Position numbers and translations under genes: made by a program. A stretch of DNA of 64,000 bases from contig CM035423.1 of assembly GCA_020310875.1 (NCBI GenBank), positions 113,590,266 to 113,654,265 on the forward strand, in the 5' to 3' direction. The notes beneath the pieces were generated by a model, which ran no database searches, was not told the DNA's origin, and worked only from the letters and a program-made list of their open reading frames with translations. This stretch comes from Ceratopteris richardii. Taxonomy: Eukaryota > Streptophyta > Polypodiopsida > Polypodiales > Pteridaceae. The stretch's first letter is position 1. Every line of letters begins with the position of its first letter. Positions 8,326-20,910 of this stretch are shown one piece after another.

Positions 8326-11300
8326 TTGTAATCTTCCATCTAGAGTTTTCTTGATCACTAATTAAGCTCTACCTTTGTTTTTGTCTTTGTTGTTAGTAAG
8401 AAGTTTTTCAAAATTTTCTACATTTTCTCTATTTTCTTTACTCGACACATCTCTCTTGCATAGTGTATTTCTCAAAAGCTCAAAGATTTTAGGTTCAACT
8501 TTATATATATATATTATATATATTGAAACAATTTGTAGTGTTGATATTGGCAATAAGGTTTTAGCTTAGGTAGACAATATTAGTTTCCGACATGTGTTTT
8601 CTATGAGGATGCATGATGATGCAACCATTTACTTGAAAAAAGATAAACAGCTTGTAGTGAGTGGGAACCTCATGATGGTTGTATAATTTAACATTAGCAT
8701 CCCTAATATGATAGTTAATTTTTCCAAAAAATATTGTATGAAGATAAGAAGGTACACAAAGTGCAAACATAGTCTTCAAAAGGATAAATATAGTGGACAT
8801 GCCAAGAAATATGAAAGGAATCAAGATATTATGTCATGGTGGGATAATTTCTTTATAATCCATCAAGAAAGAATTATAAAAAATCAGATTCTAGATATTT
8901 GCCAACTGACACACAATTCACATGGAGTTTTAATACATGCATGTTTCATTGGCTAAAAAAGAACATGTGCTTGAGAAACTTCAAAGATTATTATATCATC
9001 AAAAAAATATTTATGCATGAATAAGGATGAAAAACAAGCTAAAGCAAAATGGCATGTTGACTTAAAGAAAATAAAGGTCGGCCCACTTGTGCTTGTTCTT
9101 GTTGGTGATGAACTTTGCACACCATTTTGGATTTCAAAATTTGTAGAAATGATGAAGGGATAACTTCAATGTTGATTCATTGGTATTATAGAAAAAGTAG
9201 TAACATTTTTATAGATAAACACACTTCAGGGATACTATGTGAAACTAAACATACATGATAAGAAATCATGAAATGAGAATATCCTATTTTTAAAAAGCCC
9301 AGAATGATAAGAAAAAGAAACTTCCAAGGTAAGAATAGTGGGATATCAGAAACAAAAATCATGTCTCATCTTGGTAACTTTATCTTGTACCTAGATGAAG
9401 ATAAAGCTAAGCTTCAACTGCCATAGAACAAAAAAGCAAACGCTAACAACAATCTAATAATGGGAGAGGAAATTTAGTTGAAGGTGGTATTGACATACAT
9501 GTAGATAGTTCTGAATTATAGATATCAAGCTGTATGATTTCTTGTATAAAATATTTCATGTAAATAAATCATGATCTTTTATTTTAATCTTCATTTTAAA
9601 AAGCTTCCGTTGAGTATAAAAACATGTGAATGCTATAAGTATTTTTTCACGTCCTTTCAATTTTTTTAAAAGGAAATCGATATAAAATCAACTGGGTCAA
9701 GTTTCAAACTAATAAAACTTTAATACTTTTAAAAAATCATATCTTAGATGATAAAAAAAATCATGTGTATTCCTAGAAAGGCTTTTCAAAAGAGATAAAA
9801 AAAGTGATAGATTTCTCAGAAAACACAAGGTCGTAATTTTTTTTTTCTTTTTGCAAAATCTTTCTTGTTGTGATTTGTTGTTTCCATCATTCATTTCATA
9901 AATGGTTATCATGATATCACTAGAAAAAATCAATAGAGATAATAAACTATGGGGAACCTCATACATATTTTATCTATATCTATATGTCATCCATACTAAA
10001 ATGATATATGTACTTTAGAAGCGAATGTCATGTTTATTTGCATGTGATTGAGCTCTATATATGAGAAACATGTTCTTATACATAGTATTACATGAATTTA
10101 TTCAAACACAACCATAATATTTTGTAAATAAATTGTTGACCTCTGTATAAAAATCAATTTTCCATCACTCCATAACTTTTTTGTGGTTCTAGACATTGAT
10201 GAAGAAAAAATATCATTTACCATATGTTTTTCACCAAGTTGTCACTAGAATCTGGATCTATAAAGTTTTCTTACCATAAATTAGAGGATGTTAGAATTAT
10301 ATAAGATTACTAATTATCTCGATTTATTTGGAATGTGGATCTTTAGTATGGAAAAAATATCAATTTTAGAACCACTTGTATGTGAAATATTGACTTGTTA
10401 TTCTCACATTTAGGATGTGGCTTTGGAATGGTACATGAACAATACACCCATTACTTCCCCTTTTTTCAACAATAAAATTATTTTTACTATCATTAAAAGT
10501 CAAAACATGTGATTATCACACATGTTGTTAGATACAAGGAAAATACTAATTTGAGAGTTGTATGATATATCTTTCCATGAAAGCATTTCTAAGTATGCTA
10601 ATTTTGAACATGAGATTTTGAAAGGTTATTTGTGATAATAGTTATCATAATAGTTCATGCTCATGATTTTTAGGGGCTCCTTTAACTAAATGTAATATAT
10701 AATTTGAATAGCTTTCCAAAGCTTTCATTCCACAAGGATTAATCATTCATCTTACGTCAAGGAAAATTTGACATTCAAGTGTCCTTATTTGTCCAAGATC
10801 ATAGTTAAAATTTTTATTGAAACTAATAATGATAATAATTACAATAATAATAATGCTAGTAATAATAATAATACTGATAATAATAATAATAATAATAATA
10901 CTAATAACCCATAGAGATAAAATATATAGTTTGAGACTGACATCCATAGCTATCATGCATGTTCCACCTATCAGCCTTTGCCAACTATGTTACAAATATT
11001 CTTCGTTCATTAGATCATACACCTACTGAGCACAATGTGACACTAATATTTACTCACTCATGCGTATTTACATGCTCATTATTACACACTTATTTGTACT
11101 ATAGTTGGATGTTCTTGATGGACCATTTTGTTCTCTATATTGGCCGTAGAGAAGATAAAGGATCAACTTATCGGACTCTTTACTGTGTATTGTATAGTTA
11201 TTGCTTTCTTCCTTCGCATAGATGTGTGCTTGCAATACCTCTAGCTCTACAATTTCATCTCTCTATTGACACATTTGAAAATATAGAAGGACATCCTTAA

Positions 11301-11604
11301 GAGGTCACAGAAACTTATTCTGGAAAGCAAGGACAAGGAGATGATTCTTGCATATTTTATCCAGTTTATAGATAACAAATTTTCAAAAATTAAGTGGTAC
11401 ATGATTTTATATAGATGAACCAATACTAGGTGCCAAAGGCCCTCCTCTAACTACTTGCTCGGTATCCTTGCTTAGGTATAGCTATAAATAGGATTTTACA
11501 TTATATCATCCTCTTCCTCCATAATGAAATCGGCATTCATTGTCAAATCATAAACATCCTACTAATCAATGATTCCTTTTCATGATTTTTCAAAGTTCCG
11601 ATAT
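8326..11604. other. AT-rich DNA without recognisable genes
   Basis: Open frames are short (below 115 codons) and low in complexity, and none matches a family I know. The only structured part is the AAT/ATT-rich microsatellite near 10820-10910. Probably very old repeat debris. Confidence 0.5.
10818..10912. repeat. Imperfect (AAT)n microsatellite
   Basis: Runs of AATAATAAT interrupted by single CT and GATA words over about 90 bases. Hydrophobic Ile-rich frames on both strands here are artefacts of the repeat. Confidence 0.85.
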
Positions 11605-12530
11605 CACTACAAAATCAGAGCTACTTATAGAGCACGTTTGGTTTGACTATGTATATATGGTAGATCACCATGCAAGTAGTGTTAGCTAGCATACCTCTAG
11701 CTATTGGAGGACTTGGAGGGACGCGGTGCAGTGGTTTCATGGGAGCATTTGCGATGAAGTGATGAATTTATAAACTTGGTTTTTACTTGTTGTTTGTAAA
11801 TTTCATGTGAATTTATCTCATTTCATGAATGTTCTTTGCTGAAGGACTATTGATATGGAACATTCTTTGCATGTGTATGGCAGTGGCACACCAAAATTTT
11901 GTATTTGATTTTTATATGGCAATGCAATGCTTTGCCACATTTTGTAAAAGCATCATATATGACAGTGGTTTGCCACACTCTTGTACATGCTTCATTTATG
12001 AAATACATAACTCTTTTTGTACATGGTTCATGGTTCATGGTTCATTCTGATTATCTCTTTTGTGTCCAATAATATTATGTTTTATGAAATCATAGTTCGG
12101 TTGACATTAGAGTACACATCACATGTACTTGGTTTTTTTTGGGCAGAGTGTATTGTCTTTTGCTAAGCAACATCATGGTAATGTTACTGTAGCAAAAGAC
12201 AACACACTCTGCCCAAAAAAAAGTATGTAGATATGATCATCGGTTTAAGCAACAATACTCCCAGTAATGCCATCGAAATAAGCATCGGTACACCCAGCGG
12301 GTGTCGGTATACACGATGGTACACCCAACAGAGGTGTCGGTATAACCGTCAATATGAGCATCAGTAATACTGATATATATTCTGACGATTATACCGATGC
12401 TTATACCGACACCCATACCGATGCTTTAATTCTGACGCACATACCGATAGCTACACCGATGTCGGGGCAAAAATGCACGCGTTCATTTCCCTCGGTAAAG
12501 ACCTTGGTATACAGCCAATCTGTTGTAGTG
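11605..12530 (+). mobile_element. Second CACTA end or short deletion derivative
   Basis: 11703-12530 repeats the right part of the 5' CACTA element: the GGAGGGACGCGGTG block, the hairpin (12132-12222), the TACCGA subterminal repeats (12235-12520) and the CTGTTGTAGTG terminus at 12520-12530. At 11605 the sequence CACTACAAAATC could be a diverged left terminus, which would make a 926-bp non-autonomous element. The candidate target duplications are TAT on the left and AAT on the right, so the match is imperfect and the left end is uncertain. Otherwise it is a truncated right end that begins at 11703. Confidence 0.75.
12132..12222. repeat. Second copy of the CACTA hairpin
   Basis: GGGCAGAGTGTATTGTCTTT and TGCTA on the left pair with TAGCAAAAGACAACACACTC and TGCCC on the right, with one mismatch over 25 bp, flanked by T8 and A8. 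Pairing is better than in the 5700-5790 copy, which has three mismatches in the same arm. Confidence 0.8.
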
Positions 12531-13149
12531 AATTTTATTTTGTATTGCAAGATACTATCTCATATTTTGCGAGATTCGATTCTCAACCTCACAATACACA
12601 TTATGTATTTTGTCTCATTTTGAATTTGTACCATACATATGCAATTTTTGTATACTAAGATACATACCTTTTTGCAGGCATGACATGGATGTTATGTATT
12701 TATATTTATCATTTATACATGAAAATTGTCTTGTATATGCAAGATTCTCAAGTTAAATTAAGATTATGATTACCTTTGTTGGTCAAGGTTTGTCAAAAGA
12801 TAATTATATCTTTGGTTTATGCTAGTTTGTTTTGTATACACCTTTGCATGCACCTAGAAAAATGTAAACATTCTTTTATTTTGGCTTTGGAAAGCTATAG
12901 AAACTCATATACTAACATTGTTTTTTACATTTTTATAAAAGAAATGGGATTTTATTGCTCAATTATTCAGTGTATATAGACCAACATTACGAAATCTATA
13001 ATGATGGCTTTTATTATGCACAATTAGAGGCTCATACTTTGACCAATATTTTTGATATTTACACAGGAATCAATGTTTTCAACGCCACATATATTGAGAT
13101 AGTGCTTGTGATGTTTGCAATCAAAATACATGTCAAAAAACCTTGATCC
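12531..13149. other. Unrecognised AT-rich DNA
   Basis: Short open frames only, no family recognised, no clear repeat. It lies between the second CACTA end and a CT microsatellite. Confidence 0.5.
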
Positions 13150-13156
13150 TATTGTA

Positions 13157-13205
13157 GACTCTCTCTCTCTCTCGCTCTCTTTCTCTCTCTCTCTCTCTCT
13201 CTCCC
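13157..13205. repeat. (CT)n microsatellite
   Basis: A run of TC dinucleotides with three interruptions, followed by a short C run. Confidence 0.95.
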
Positions 13206-13659
13206 CCCTTGTAGCCTTCCACTCTCTAGGGGTTTAGGTTAGTTTTGGGGGTTAGTGCTGTACGAGAATGGTAGATTCATTGCTAGTTTTTTTGTAATCA
13301 CATTGCCCAAATGACAAAGAACAACAAAGCTTCTATCCCTCTTTGATGCCCAAACCCATGTGGTTACTCTCCTAAGGGCAAGGGTAACAAAGAAGCCGAA
13401 AGAGTTGACAAAGACACATTTAATCATTTAATTGACCAACTCTTTAGCCCACAACCTCCTCTAGAGACGTTCAGAGTCCCAATTCATAAGAAGTGGTTTC
13501 AACTTGCACATGCTAGTTCTTGTTGACTACCATGTGCTTATTCAAGTCGCTCTTGGAATTCACACCCAACAAGCCTAAACCTCTCAATAATCCTCTCTAG
13601 ATCAAGCTCCCCAATCTAGCCTTCTTCCTTTATGGATTTATAAGGAACATTGTGGCTCA

Positions 13660-13857
13660 TATATGATCTATCCTCACATCCAAGAAGGTGGGAGTCCCTA
13701 TTTATGAGGCTACCTCCTACTATTTTAATGCTAGATGGCATTCCAAAACTTGTGTGGAGGTTCATCTCAACAAGGAGCCCCCTTCCTTGATTAGCATTGA
13801 TGTAGGTGAAGTAAAACTTATGGAACAAGAAGTTGTGGCACAAGCACAAGTGCAAGA
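13660..13857 (+). pseudogene. DUF4283-like relic (retroelement gag type)
   Basis: A frame with one internal TGA encodes KKVGVPIYEATSYYFNARWH, then CVEVHLNKEPPSLISIDVGE and about 18 more residues to a TAA at 13855. The order of a position-switching segment, an alanine-arginine word, a CVEV strand and a proline-rich turn resembles DUF4283 domains found in LINE-type ORF1 and related plant proteins. No zinc knuckle or reverse transcriptase follows, so it is at most an isolated remnant. Confidence 0.4.
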
Positions 13858-14567
13858 ATAAATACGAGAAGGCACTAGAGAAGAGGAAGCACATAAGGAG
13901 AAGCCCCATTGATGTTTTTCTAACATACACACAATAATGATTTTTATCACTAACAACTTGTATAAAAACGCATCTTTGTAACTTGTAACTCCATTCTGTT
14001 CATGTTGAGGAGTCCTCAATATTTTGAAGTTTAGATAGAATGCACTTATAATTTTTCATAATTTTTGGAGCCCATTTGAATGTTGCAATGAGCATAGAAA
14101 TCTAATTTTTCAATGTTAGACATTAGATGCAAAACTGGTCAAAACTAGCCCAAATAATATAAATACAACATGTAGGCTCATTTTAAGAGGTGGGCCTATA
14201 GAGGAAAGTGAATAACTCTTGTGATCTTGATGCTCTTAATCAAAAGGCTCCATTGTTCAATTCTCTTTCTTTTCCTTCTTTGTGTGTATGTGTGTTCGTA
14301 TCTCTTTGTGTGCCATATGCACACTTGTACAAATCACTAGCTCCTGATAATCATACCTCATGTCTTCATGGATTGATAATTTAAGGTAGGGTGCTTCTTG
14401 ATGTTGGCACTCAATAGTATTCTAAATTAGGACTCCTTAAACGTTCTTGGCACCATTTCTTGGGAGATCTACTCAAGAGATGAGCGTGTGATGGTAGACA
14501 AGAGACATTGGAGTTATTTGGTAAGCATTTTTTGGTTTTCTTTCTTCATTTTAAGCTCATTTTATAG
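13858..14567. other. Unrecognised DNA
   Basis: No frame longer than about 85 codons on either strand and no family match. It ends where the tandem duplication begins. Confidence 0.45.
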
Positions 14568-14570
14568 CAT

Positions 14571-15036
14571 TTCAATAGCCATGTCACCTCCATTCACCGT
14601 CTTAAACCTTTCACTTCCATATCCTCCTCATTTGCCAAAGAGAGATAGAGAGTATGCATGTTTTTTTCTAAGTTTTTCTTGTAGATTTGACAATTTTTTT
14701 TGCTCCAACATGCTTTACAAGTACAAAAGTGCTCTACACAAGTCTTGAGGCATCTTTCTTGGTATTTCATGACAAACCATCAAATGTGGAGTTTTGACCT
14801 AAAAAGTAATTCACCTTTCAATAGCCATGTCACCTCCATTCACCTTCTTACACCTTTCACTTCCATATCCTCCTCATTTGCCAAAGAGAGATAGACAGTA
14901 CACATGTTTTTTTTCTAAGTTTTTCTTGTAGATTTGACATCGTTTTTTGCTCCAACATGCTTTACAAGTAAAAAAGTGCTCTACACAAGTCTTGAGGCAT
15001 CTTTCTTGGTATTTCATGACAAATCATCAAATGTGG
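14571..15036. repeat. Two-copy tandem duplication, 246-bp offset
   Basis: The segment starting TTCAATAGCCATGTCACCTC at 14571 recurs at 14817. Both copies run through CCATATCCTCCTCATTTGCC, a T-rich part, CAACATGCTTTACAAGTA and CATCAAATGTGG. They differ at a few positions. The second copy runs directly into the Copia-F relic. Content is non-coding. Confidence 0.85.
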
Positions 15037-15052
15037 TGTTTTTTGCTCTAAA

Positions 15053-15552
15053 GGAAATGGACACATGGAAGTTCATTCCACTGCAGACCAATCAAAAGGT
15101 AATAGGTTGCAAATGAATCTATAAATTGATAAGGAATTCAAATCGATCAATTTATAGGTACAAATTGAGGTTGGTTTCTAAAGGATGTGCTCAAATGAAG
15201 GGCATAGACTATGAGGAAACTTTCTCACCAGTTGCCAAAATGACCACCATCAGGACATTGCTCAGTCTAGCAGGCTCCAAAAAATTGGAAACTACTTCAC
15301 CTTGATGTGAAGAATGCATTTCTCAATGGGTAGATCAATAAAGAGGTATACATGTCACAAACCACACGGTTTGAAAACCCTAATTATCCTACTTATGTAT
15401 GGCTCAAAAAGGCATTGTATGGATTAAAACAAGCTCCTAAAGCTTGGAAGTTCATATTGGTAACTTATCTACAAGATCACGGTTTCAAATCAAGAAATGT
15501 AGATCCTTCTTTGTTCATCAAGAAGGCCCATAATGAATTTATCTATTTATGT
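15053..15552 (+). pseudogene. Copia-F reverse transcriptase relic
   Basis: Translated in shifting frames, this segment gives [60 protein letters not shown] and [15 protein letters not shown]. This is the first half of a Ty1/copia reverse transcriptase, ending just before the YVDD box (NEFIYLC). It stops exactly where the Copia-B1 LTR begins, so the second half should lie beyond the right end of the window. Several stops; no gag or integrase precedes it. Confidence 0.8.
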
Positions 15553-15647
15553 TGTTGGAGTTTGAGGTCTGTGGAAGCACATGAACAACACAAGGAAGAA
15601 GAAAAAGCTTGCAGCATAACACACAATACTGACTGTATTACCAAGAG
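15553..15647 (-). repeat. Copia-B1 3' LTR, outer piece
   Basis: Begins TGTTGGAGTTTGAGGTCTGT and is similar to the first 95 bases of 57264-57494. It ends with AAGAG (15643-15647), the 5-bp target duplication of Copia-E, repeated at 21683-21687. Confidence 0.85.
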
Positions 15648-16435
15648 TGTTGAAAGTTTTCAAGCTCGAGAGTGTGGGAACATGCCCCAAATTGAACCTT
15701 CCACATCATCCACAATCAAAGGAGGCTGGTTTCTACGAGTTGAAGGCATCAAATCATGCCCATAATGGAAAGAAGTTGATTAGAGAAGATTTAGCTCAGC
15801 TCTTGATGTGATTGGACCTCACTTTTGACATGTATATGCTTTTGATTGGTTAAAGAGGTTCGTATGTGGTCTTTTAAACCTCTAATGAGTTGTATTATGA
15901 ATTAGAGTCATGGAAATACTTTCCCAAGGTGAAACCTTGCTTAAGCACACCCCCTACTACTTGTTCTCTACATATTTTGTAGACATTTCACTTTTTCATA
16001 CTCTTTCTCTCTAGATGATCTTGGTAGACCCCCCGCTCTTGTAATTATTGTTTCTCCTTCATCCCAAATCCATTTGCAATGATTTTTGTCTTGTTCAAAA
16101 GCTTATAAGTTATAGTTTTAGTTCAAGTTCAGTGCTTGCACATATGCAGAGAAATGTCTAGAATAGTGCCTGTCTAGTTAGCTCATACTATGTGAATAGA
16201 TCAAGTTATCTGTTTTGTTGCAACTGGTTGATGCATCATCTAGTGTCCAAATGGAGTGATTGTAATCTCTTTGAAAGCTCTCAGAGTTTAGGTTAAGCTT
16301 GCAAAGTTCAATTTTCAGTCTCTACATGTACTTAGATAAAGTCAGAAAATATAGAGCCTATGTCTAAAAAATTTCAGGAGCCTAGGAGGGTTCATTTGCT
16401 TTTGTTGTGCACATAGGAGTGTTTATCCACCAATA
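15648..16435 (+). repeat. Copia-E 5' LTR
   Basis: 788 bp, starting TGTTGAAAGTTTTCAAGCTC and ending ATCCACCAATA. The final CAATA corresponds to CAACA in the 3' LTR. A primer-binding site follows after one base. Confidence 0.9.
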
Positions 16436-16436
16436 G

Positions 16437-16448
16437 TGGTATAAAAGC
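16437..16448 (+). promoter_or_regulatory. Copia-E primer binding site
   Basis: TGGTATAAAAGC, close to the initiator-methionine tRNA complement TGGTATCAGAGC, one base after the 5' LTR. Confidence 0.75.
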
Positions 16449-16682
16449 TATAAGTGAAGTATCAAAGAGAGAAGAAGGAGCTAATGAAGTGAAGTAAAGA
16501 ATTCATCAAAGTTTGAAGGAAGGAAGCAAAGAATGGGCACGCCAACAACAAGGGGAAGCAAACACATCATCAAATCAAAGACGAAACTTCATCAAGAGGA
16601 GTAGCTCTATTTTTTGAGGTAAAAGTCATCTTTTCCAACTTCATTGCATCAAGGGGGAGGTTCAAAAGAGCTAAGAGGGACC

Positions 16683-17620
16683 ATGGCTGATCTTAATGCT
16701 CACATTGAGAAGCTCGAAAGGGGAAACTACCAACCATGGCGATTTAGAATAAGCAATTTTTTGATGGCGAAAGGTTTTTGGGAACTTGTGAGTGGTGGAG
16801 AGCCAAAACCCTACATAGATGAGGTAAATCCAACCAATGACCGGAGAAGAGCAATAAGAGAGTGGGATGAAAGGGAAAAAAGAGTCGTTTTCATTTTATC
16901 TCAACATATTAGCAACTCCATGATAGGGCATATTCAAGATTTGGATACATCAAAGGTGTGGGAGAGATTGTACTCAACCTCCACAAAAGCTAGAAAAATT
17001 CAGCTCAAGAATGAGTTAAATAACCTTGGGAAAAACCCCTCTCAAGGTACTAATGATTACATATTGAAGGTTAAAGAGCTTGCAGATGCACTATGGTCAA
17101 TCGATTGTGCCCTAGATGATGATGATCTTGTCGCCCACACCCTAACTGGACTTAGGGATGATAAAAAATGGAGGGCCTTCACAACTTTAGTGTATGTAAG
17201 GGACTCTCTTCCTGATTTTGATCAACTAATCACTCTCATGGTGACATAGGAGATGAACCTTGGTGGTCATAATGCCAAGGATAGCCAAGGGAAATTTTTG
17301 TATGCAGGTAGAGGAAGAGGAAGACACGACGTGCTACAAGAGGAATAGGAAGATATCAAAGCAACTAAGGAGTTCAAGGACAACAAGAAAATGCAGGTCA
17401 AAGAGGTGGAAGAGCCACAACTAGAGGAAGAGGTGCAAGATTTGGTGGAAGAGGACAATCCACTTCAAATGGATGCTTTGTATGTAGTAAGCCCGATCAT
17501 TTTGCAAATGAATGTTATCATAGAGCTCAAAGACAAGGGAATCAAAGCAACAAAAATAATTATAGAGGGCAAGGTAGTTATGCAAACACATCATCCAACC
17601 AAGGGAATTTTTATTTACTT
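16683..17620 (+). pseudogene. Copia-E gag
   Basis: ATG at 16683 starts MADLNAHIEKLERGNYQPW, a typical copia gag opening (DUF4219/UBN2-like), and the frame is open to a TAG at 17247. The part with KVWERLYSTSTKARKIQLKN and SQGTNDYILKVKELADAL matches UBN2-type gag. Downstream, shifted frames hold an Arg/Gly-rich segment and a degenerate CCHC knuckle near 17480-17540. Gag would form the particle that houses reverse transcription in the cytoplasm. An upstream ATG at 16644 is in frame but lies in the leader. Confidence 0.85.
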
Positions 17621-18895
17621 TCCATGAGGTATGGTGAAGATACAACTCAAGCTAGTGAAGATGTATGGTATGTAGACAGTGGATGTAGCAATCATATGTC
17701 ATGTCAGAAGGATCCTTTTAGTAATTTTCAAGTCCCAAAGCATCAAGGACATATGGAAATAGGTGATAACTTAGAGCATATCATTCAACATGTGGGAGAT
17801 ATCAGTTTGGAAGGAAATCAAAGAGCAAAGTGCTTATCAGAGGTATTACATGTCCCTACCATTACCAAAAACTTGATTTTGGTAGGCCAAATGGTAGAAA
17901 AAGGCTACCAAGTTAGGTTCAATGAAAGAGGATGTTTTGTTGAGGATACAAGGGCAGGTTTCAAGCTCATAGCAAAAGGAAAAATGCAAGGGAGAATGTT
18001 CACAATGGACATAAATCAGCCACACCATTCAATGTATGTCACATATGGAGACAAGAGGATAGCAGATTTGGATCTATGGAATAAATGAATATGTCACGTC
18101 AACCTAAAAAAACTCAAAGACATGCAAAAGAGGCACTTGTTAAGAGGCCTACTAAATTTTGCATGTGAAATGTTGCATGGAGTTTTTGTAGCTTGCCAAC
18201 AAGGAAAACAATCAAGGCTTCCCTTCAAAAAGAATACCTATGTAAGTGCAAATGTTTGAGACCTCATTCACACGGATGTTTGGGGTCCAACAAGAGAAGC
18301 ATACTTGCTAGAAATAGGTATTTTGTAACCTTCATTGATGACTTTTCAAGAAAATTATGGTTGTATTGCATTAGAAGCAAATCAGATGTGTTCCACTACT
18401 TCAAGAAATTCAAAGCACAGGTGAAGGAGTCTGACAAGTTTATTAAAACTTTGAGATAGGGGGAGAGTACTTCTCCCATGAATTTTTTGAATTTTTGCAG
18501 GTCAATGACATCAAAAGACAATTTACATGCAAGTATATCCCTCAACAAAATGGGGTAGCAGAGAGAAAGAACAAACACACAACACAGGTAGTAAGGTGTA
18601 TGCTCAACGAAATGAATATGATGCATTGTTATTGGGGAGAGGCTACATATACATGCACATACATCATGAATAGATGTCCTATATCAGGTATACATCATCT
18701 AACCCCTGAGGAAGCATGGAGTGGAAGAAAAACTTGCATTTCACATCTTAGAATCTTTGGTTGTATATGTTATGTACATGTACCTCAAGAGTTGATGTCA
18801 AAGTTAGATGCCAAATCTAAAAGATGTATTTTTTTGGGATATTCTATGGAACAAAAGGGGTATAAATGCTATAATCGCATCACCAAGGACTGAAG
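17621..18895 (+). pseudogene. Copia-E protease and integrase
   Basis: 17624-18088 carries the protease active-site motif WYVDSGCSNHM and the downstream HVPTITKNLILVGQM typical of copia. 18089-18240 is a decayed GAG-pre-integrase zinc segment (HLLRGLL, CQQGKQSRLPF). Integrase follows with IHTDVWGPT and FIDDFSRKLW, then QQNGVAERKNKHTTQVV, TPEEAWSGRK and RIFGCICYVHVP. Around 18450-18480 the second catalytic Asp region is scrambled by a frameshift. Stops at 18086 and 18457 separate the parts. In a working element these release the proteins and insert the cDNA. Confidence 0.85.
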
Positions 18896-19323
18896 GTAAG
18901 GGATGTTGTCTTTGATGAGTTGAAGCCTTCGTATGCATGCACGAGTCCAACGTAGGTTGAAGAGATAAGTGAGATAGATAAAAAGAATGATGATAGAGTT
19001 CAAGAAAGCATGGATTTAAGTGGTCCAAGCAACTCATGCAACACAAGGAAACCCTCACCATGGAGTGGAACGCTTAGGGAAAGAGAGACCAGCTCTAAAG
19101 AAAGAAAAGTCAAAGGCAAAGACAAGATTTTAGTTGAAGGAGGAAGCTATGTGGATGAGAGCATGTTGGAAGATGAAGAGATAGCAGAAATTCAAACGCT
19201 AGGAGTGGCAAAACAAAGAAAGAAGATGGAAACCACACCTAAAGGAAGTGAAAGAAGGTCTTCAAGGGTAAGATATCTAGTCCAAATGTTAACATATGAT
19301 AATTTGCAAAGCATTATGCATAC

Positions 19324-20873
19324 ATGATTGAGGTAATCAAGGACAAAGAACCAACTAGTTATGAAGAAGCTAAGGTTTGCAAGGAATGGCAAGAGGTAAT
19401 AAAGGAAGAGCTGAAAGCACTTGATGAGAACCATACTTGGAGCTTGGTACTAGCTGAAGAAGGCATGAAGGTGATAGGTAATAAGTGGGTTTACAAAATT
19501 AAAAGAAATTCAGATGGTTCTATTGCTAGGTACAAAGCAAGGTTGGTGGCGAAAGGCTTCTCCCAAAGCTATGGGATAGATTATGATGAAACTTTCAGCC
19601 CCGTAGCCAAGATGCCAAAAATTAGGACTTTGATTGCAGTGGACACATCAAGGAAATGGAGCTTATATCAGTTGGATGTGAAGAATGCCTTCCTCAATGG
19701 AGAGCTTGAAGAAGTAGTCTACATGAGCCAACTTCAAGGATTTGCTAGTATGAGGTACCCAAATCATGTTTGCAAGCTAAGCAAAGCATTATATGGACTA
19801 AAGCAAGCCCTAAGGGCTTGGAATTAGAGCATAGTGGATTATTTATCAAGTTGTGGATACAAAGAAAGTGCTGTAGATCCATCACTTTACATGAAGAAGC
19901 AAGGAGACAAGAAAATATACATATGCATCTATGTGGACAATTTGATCATCACAAGAAGTGATATTGCAGGTATTAAAGATATCAAATCAAAGCTAGGAAA
20001 GGATTTCAAGGTATCTGATCTTGGAACACTAAAGCACTTCTTGTGAATAGAGGTAATCTATGCACACAATGACATCTTCTTGATTCAAAGAAAATACTTG
20101 TTGGATGTGCTGTACAAGTTTGATATGAGTGGTTGTAAGCCACTTTCTCAGCCCATGGAACCCATTACAAAGTTTTTTGCAGGTCAAGGAGAGGCTATAC
20201 ATGATATTACACTATATAGAAGCATAATTGGTTCATTAACTTATGCTACATTCACTAGATATGATCTTGCATATGTAGTAGGTGTTCTCTGTCAATTTTT
20301 GCATGCACCCACTCATGATCATATTATGGCAGCAAGAAAGGTGTTTAGATACATCAAGCACACCATCAATCAAGGACTATTTTACTCATATGATGCTGAT
20401 CTAAGTGTCAAAGGATATAGTGATGCTGGTTGGGCAGGTAGCAAGGATGATCGAAGGAGTACATCGGGTTATGTTTTCATGATAGGTACAAAAGTGACCT
20501 CTTGGAGCTCTAAGAAGCAACCCACTGTTGCTCTTTCATCCACAAAGGCTGAGTACACAGGTTTAGTATTGGCTACATGTGAGATATTATGGCTTAAGAA
20601 GCTACTTAAGGACTTGGAAGTGGAAGTGGAGGAGTTTACTCTTTATGGAGACAACATTTCAAGCATCTACCTAGATAACAATCCCATGTTTCATGCAAGG
20701 AGCAAGCACATAGAGGTTCATTACCACTTCATTAAAGAAAAGATGATGGCGAAGGAGCTAGATTTAAGGTATGTGAACACTAAAATGTAGGTTGCAGACA
20801 TGATGACAAAGTTTCTTGAAGGTACAAAGCTTGGAGGATTCAAGGGAGCAATCAACATAAGAGACATAGGCTG
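19324..20873 (+). pseudogene. Copia-E reverse transcriptase and RNase H
   Basis: Reverse transcriptase opens with [20 protein letters not shown], then [37 protein letters not shown] and [13 protein letters not shown]. The catalytic box reads YVDN (near 19930) where YVDD is expected. RNase H follows with SDAGWAGSKDDRRSTSGYVF, SSKKQPTVALSSTKAEY and the copia end motif FHARSKHIEVHYHFIKE. Stops at 19825, 20044 and 20788 break the frame. The domain order is normal for copia. Confidence 0.88.
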
Positions 20874-20898
20874 ACACAACGAAAGAAAAAGACTTGAG

Positions 20899-20910
20899 CT
20901 TGAGGGGGAA
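20899..20910 (+). promoter_or_regulatory. Copia-E polypurine tract
   Basis: CTTGAGGGGGAA directly before the 3' LTR TGTTGAAAG, the expected plus-strand primer. Confidence 0.85.

Noticed and set aside
10747-11029. Hydrophobic membrane protein ORFs on both strands
   Set aside because: The isoleucine runs are encoded by an AAT microsatellite in both directions.
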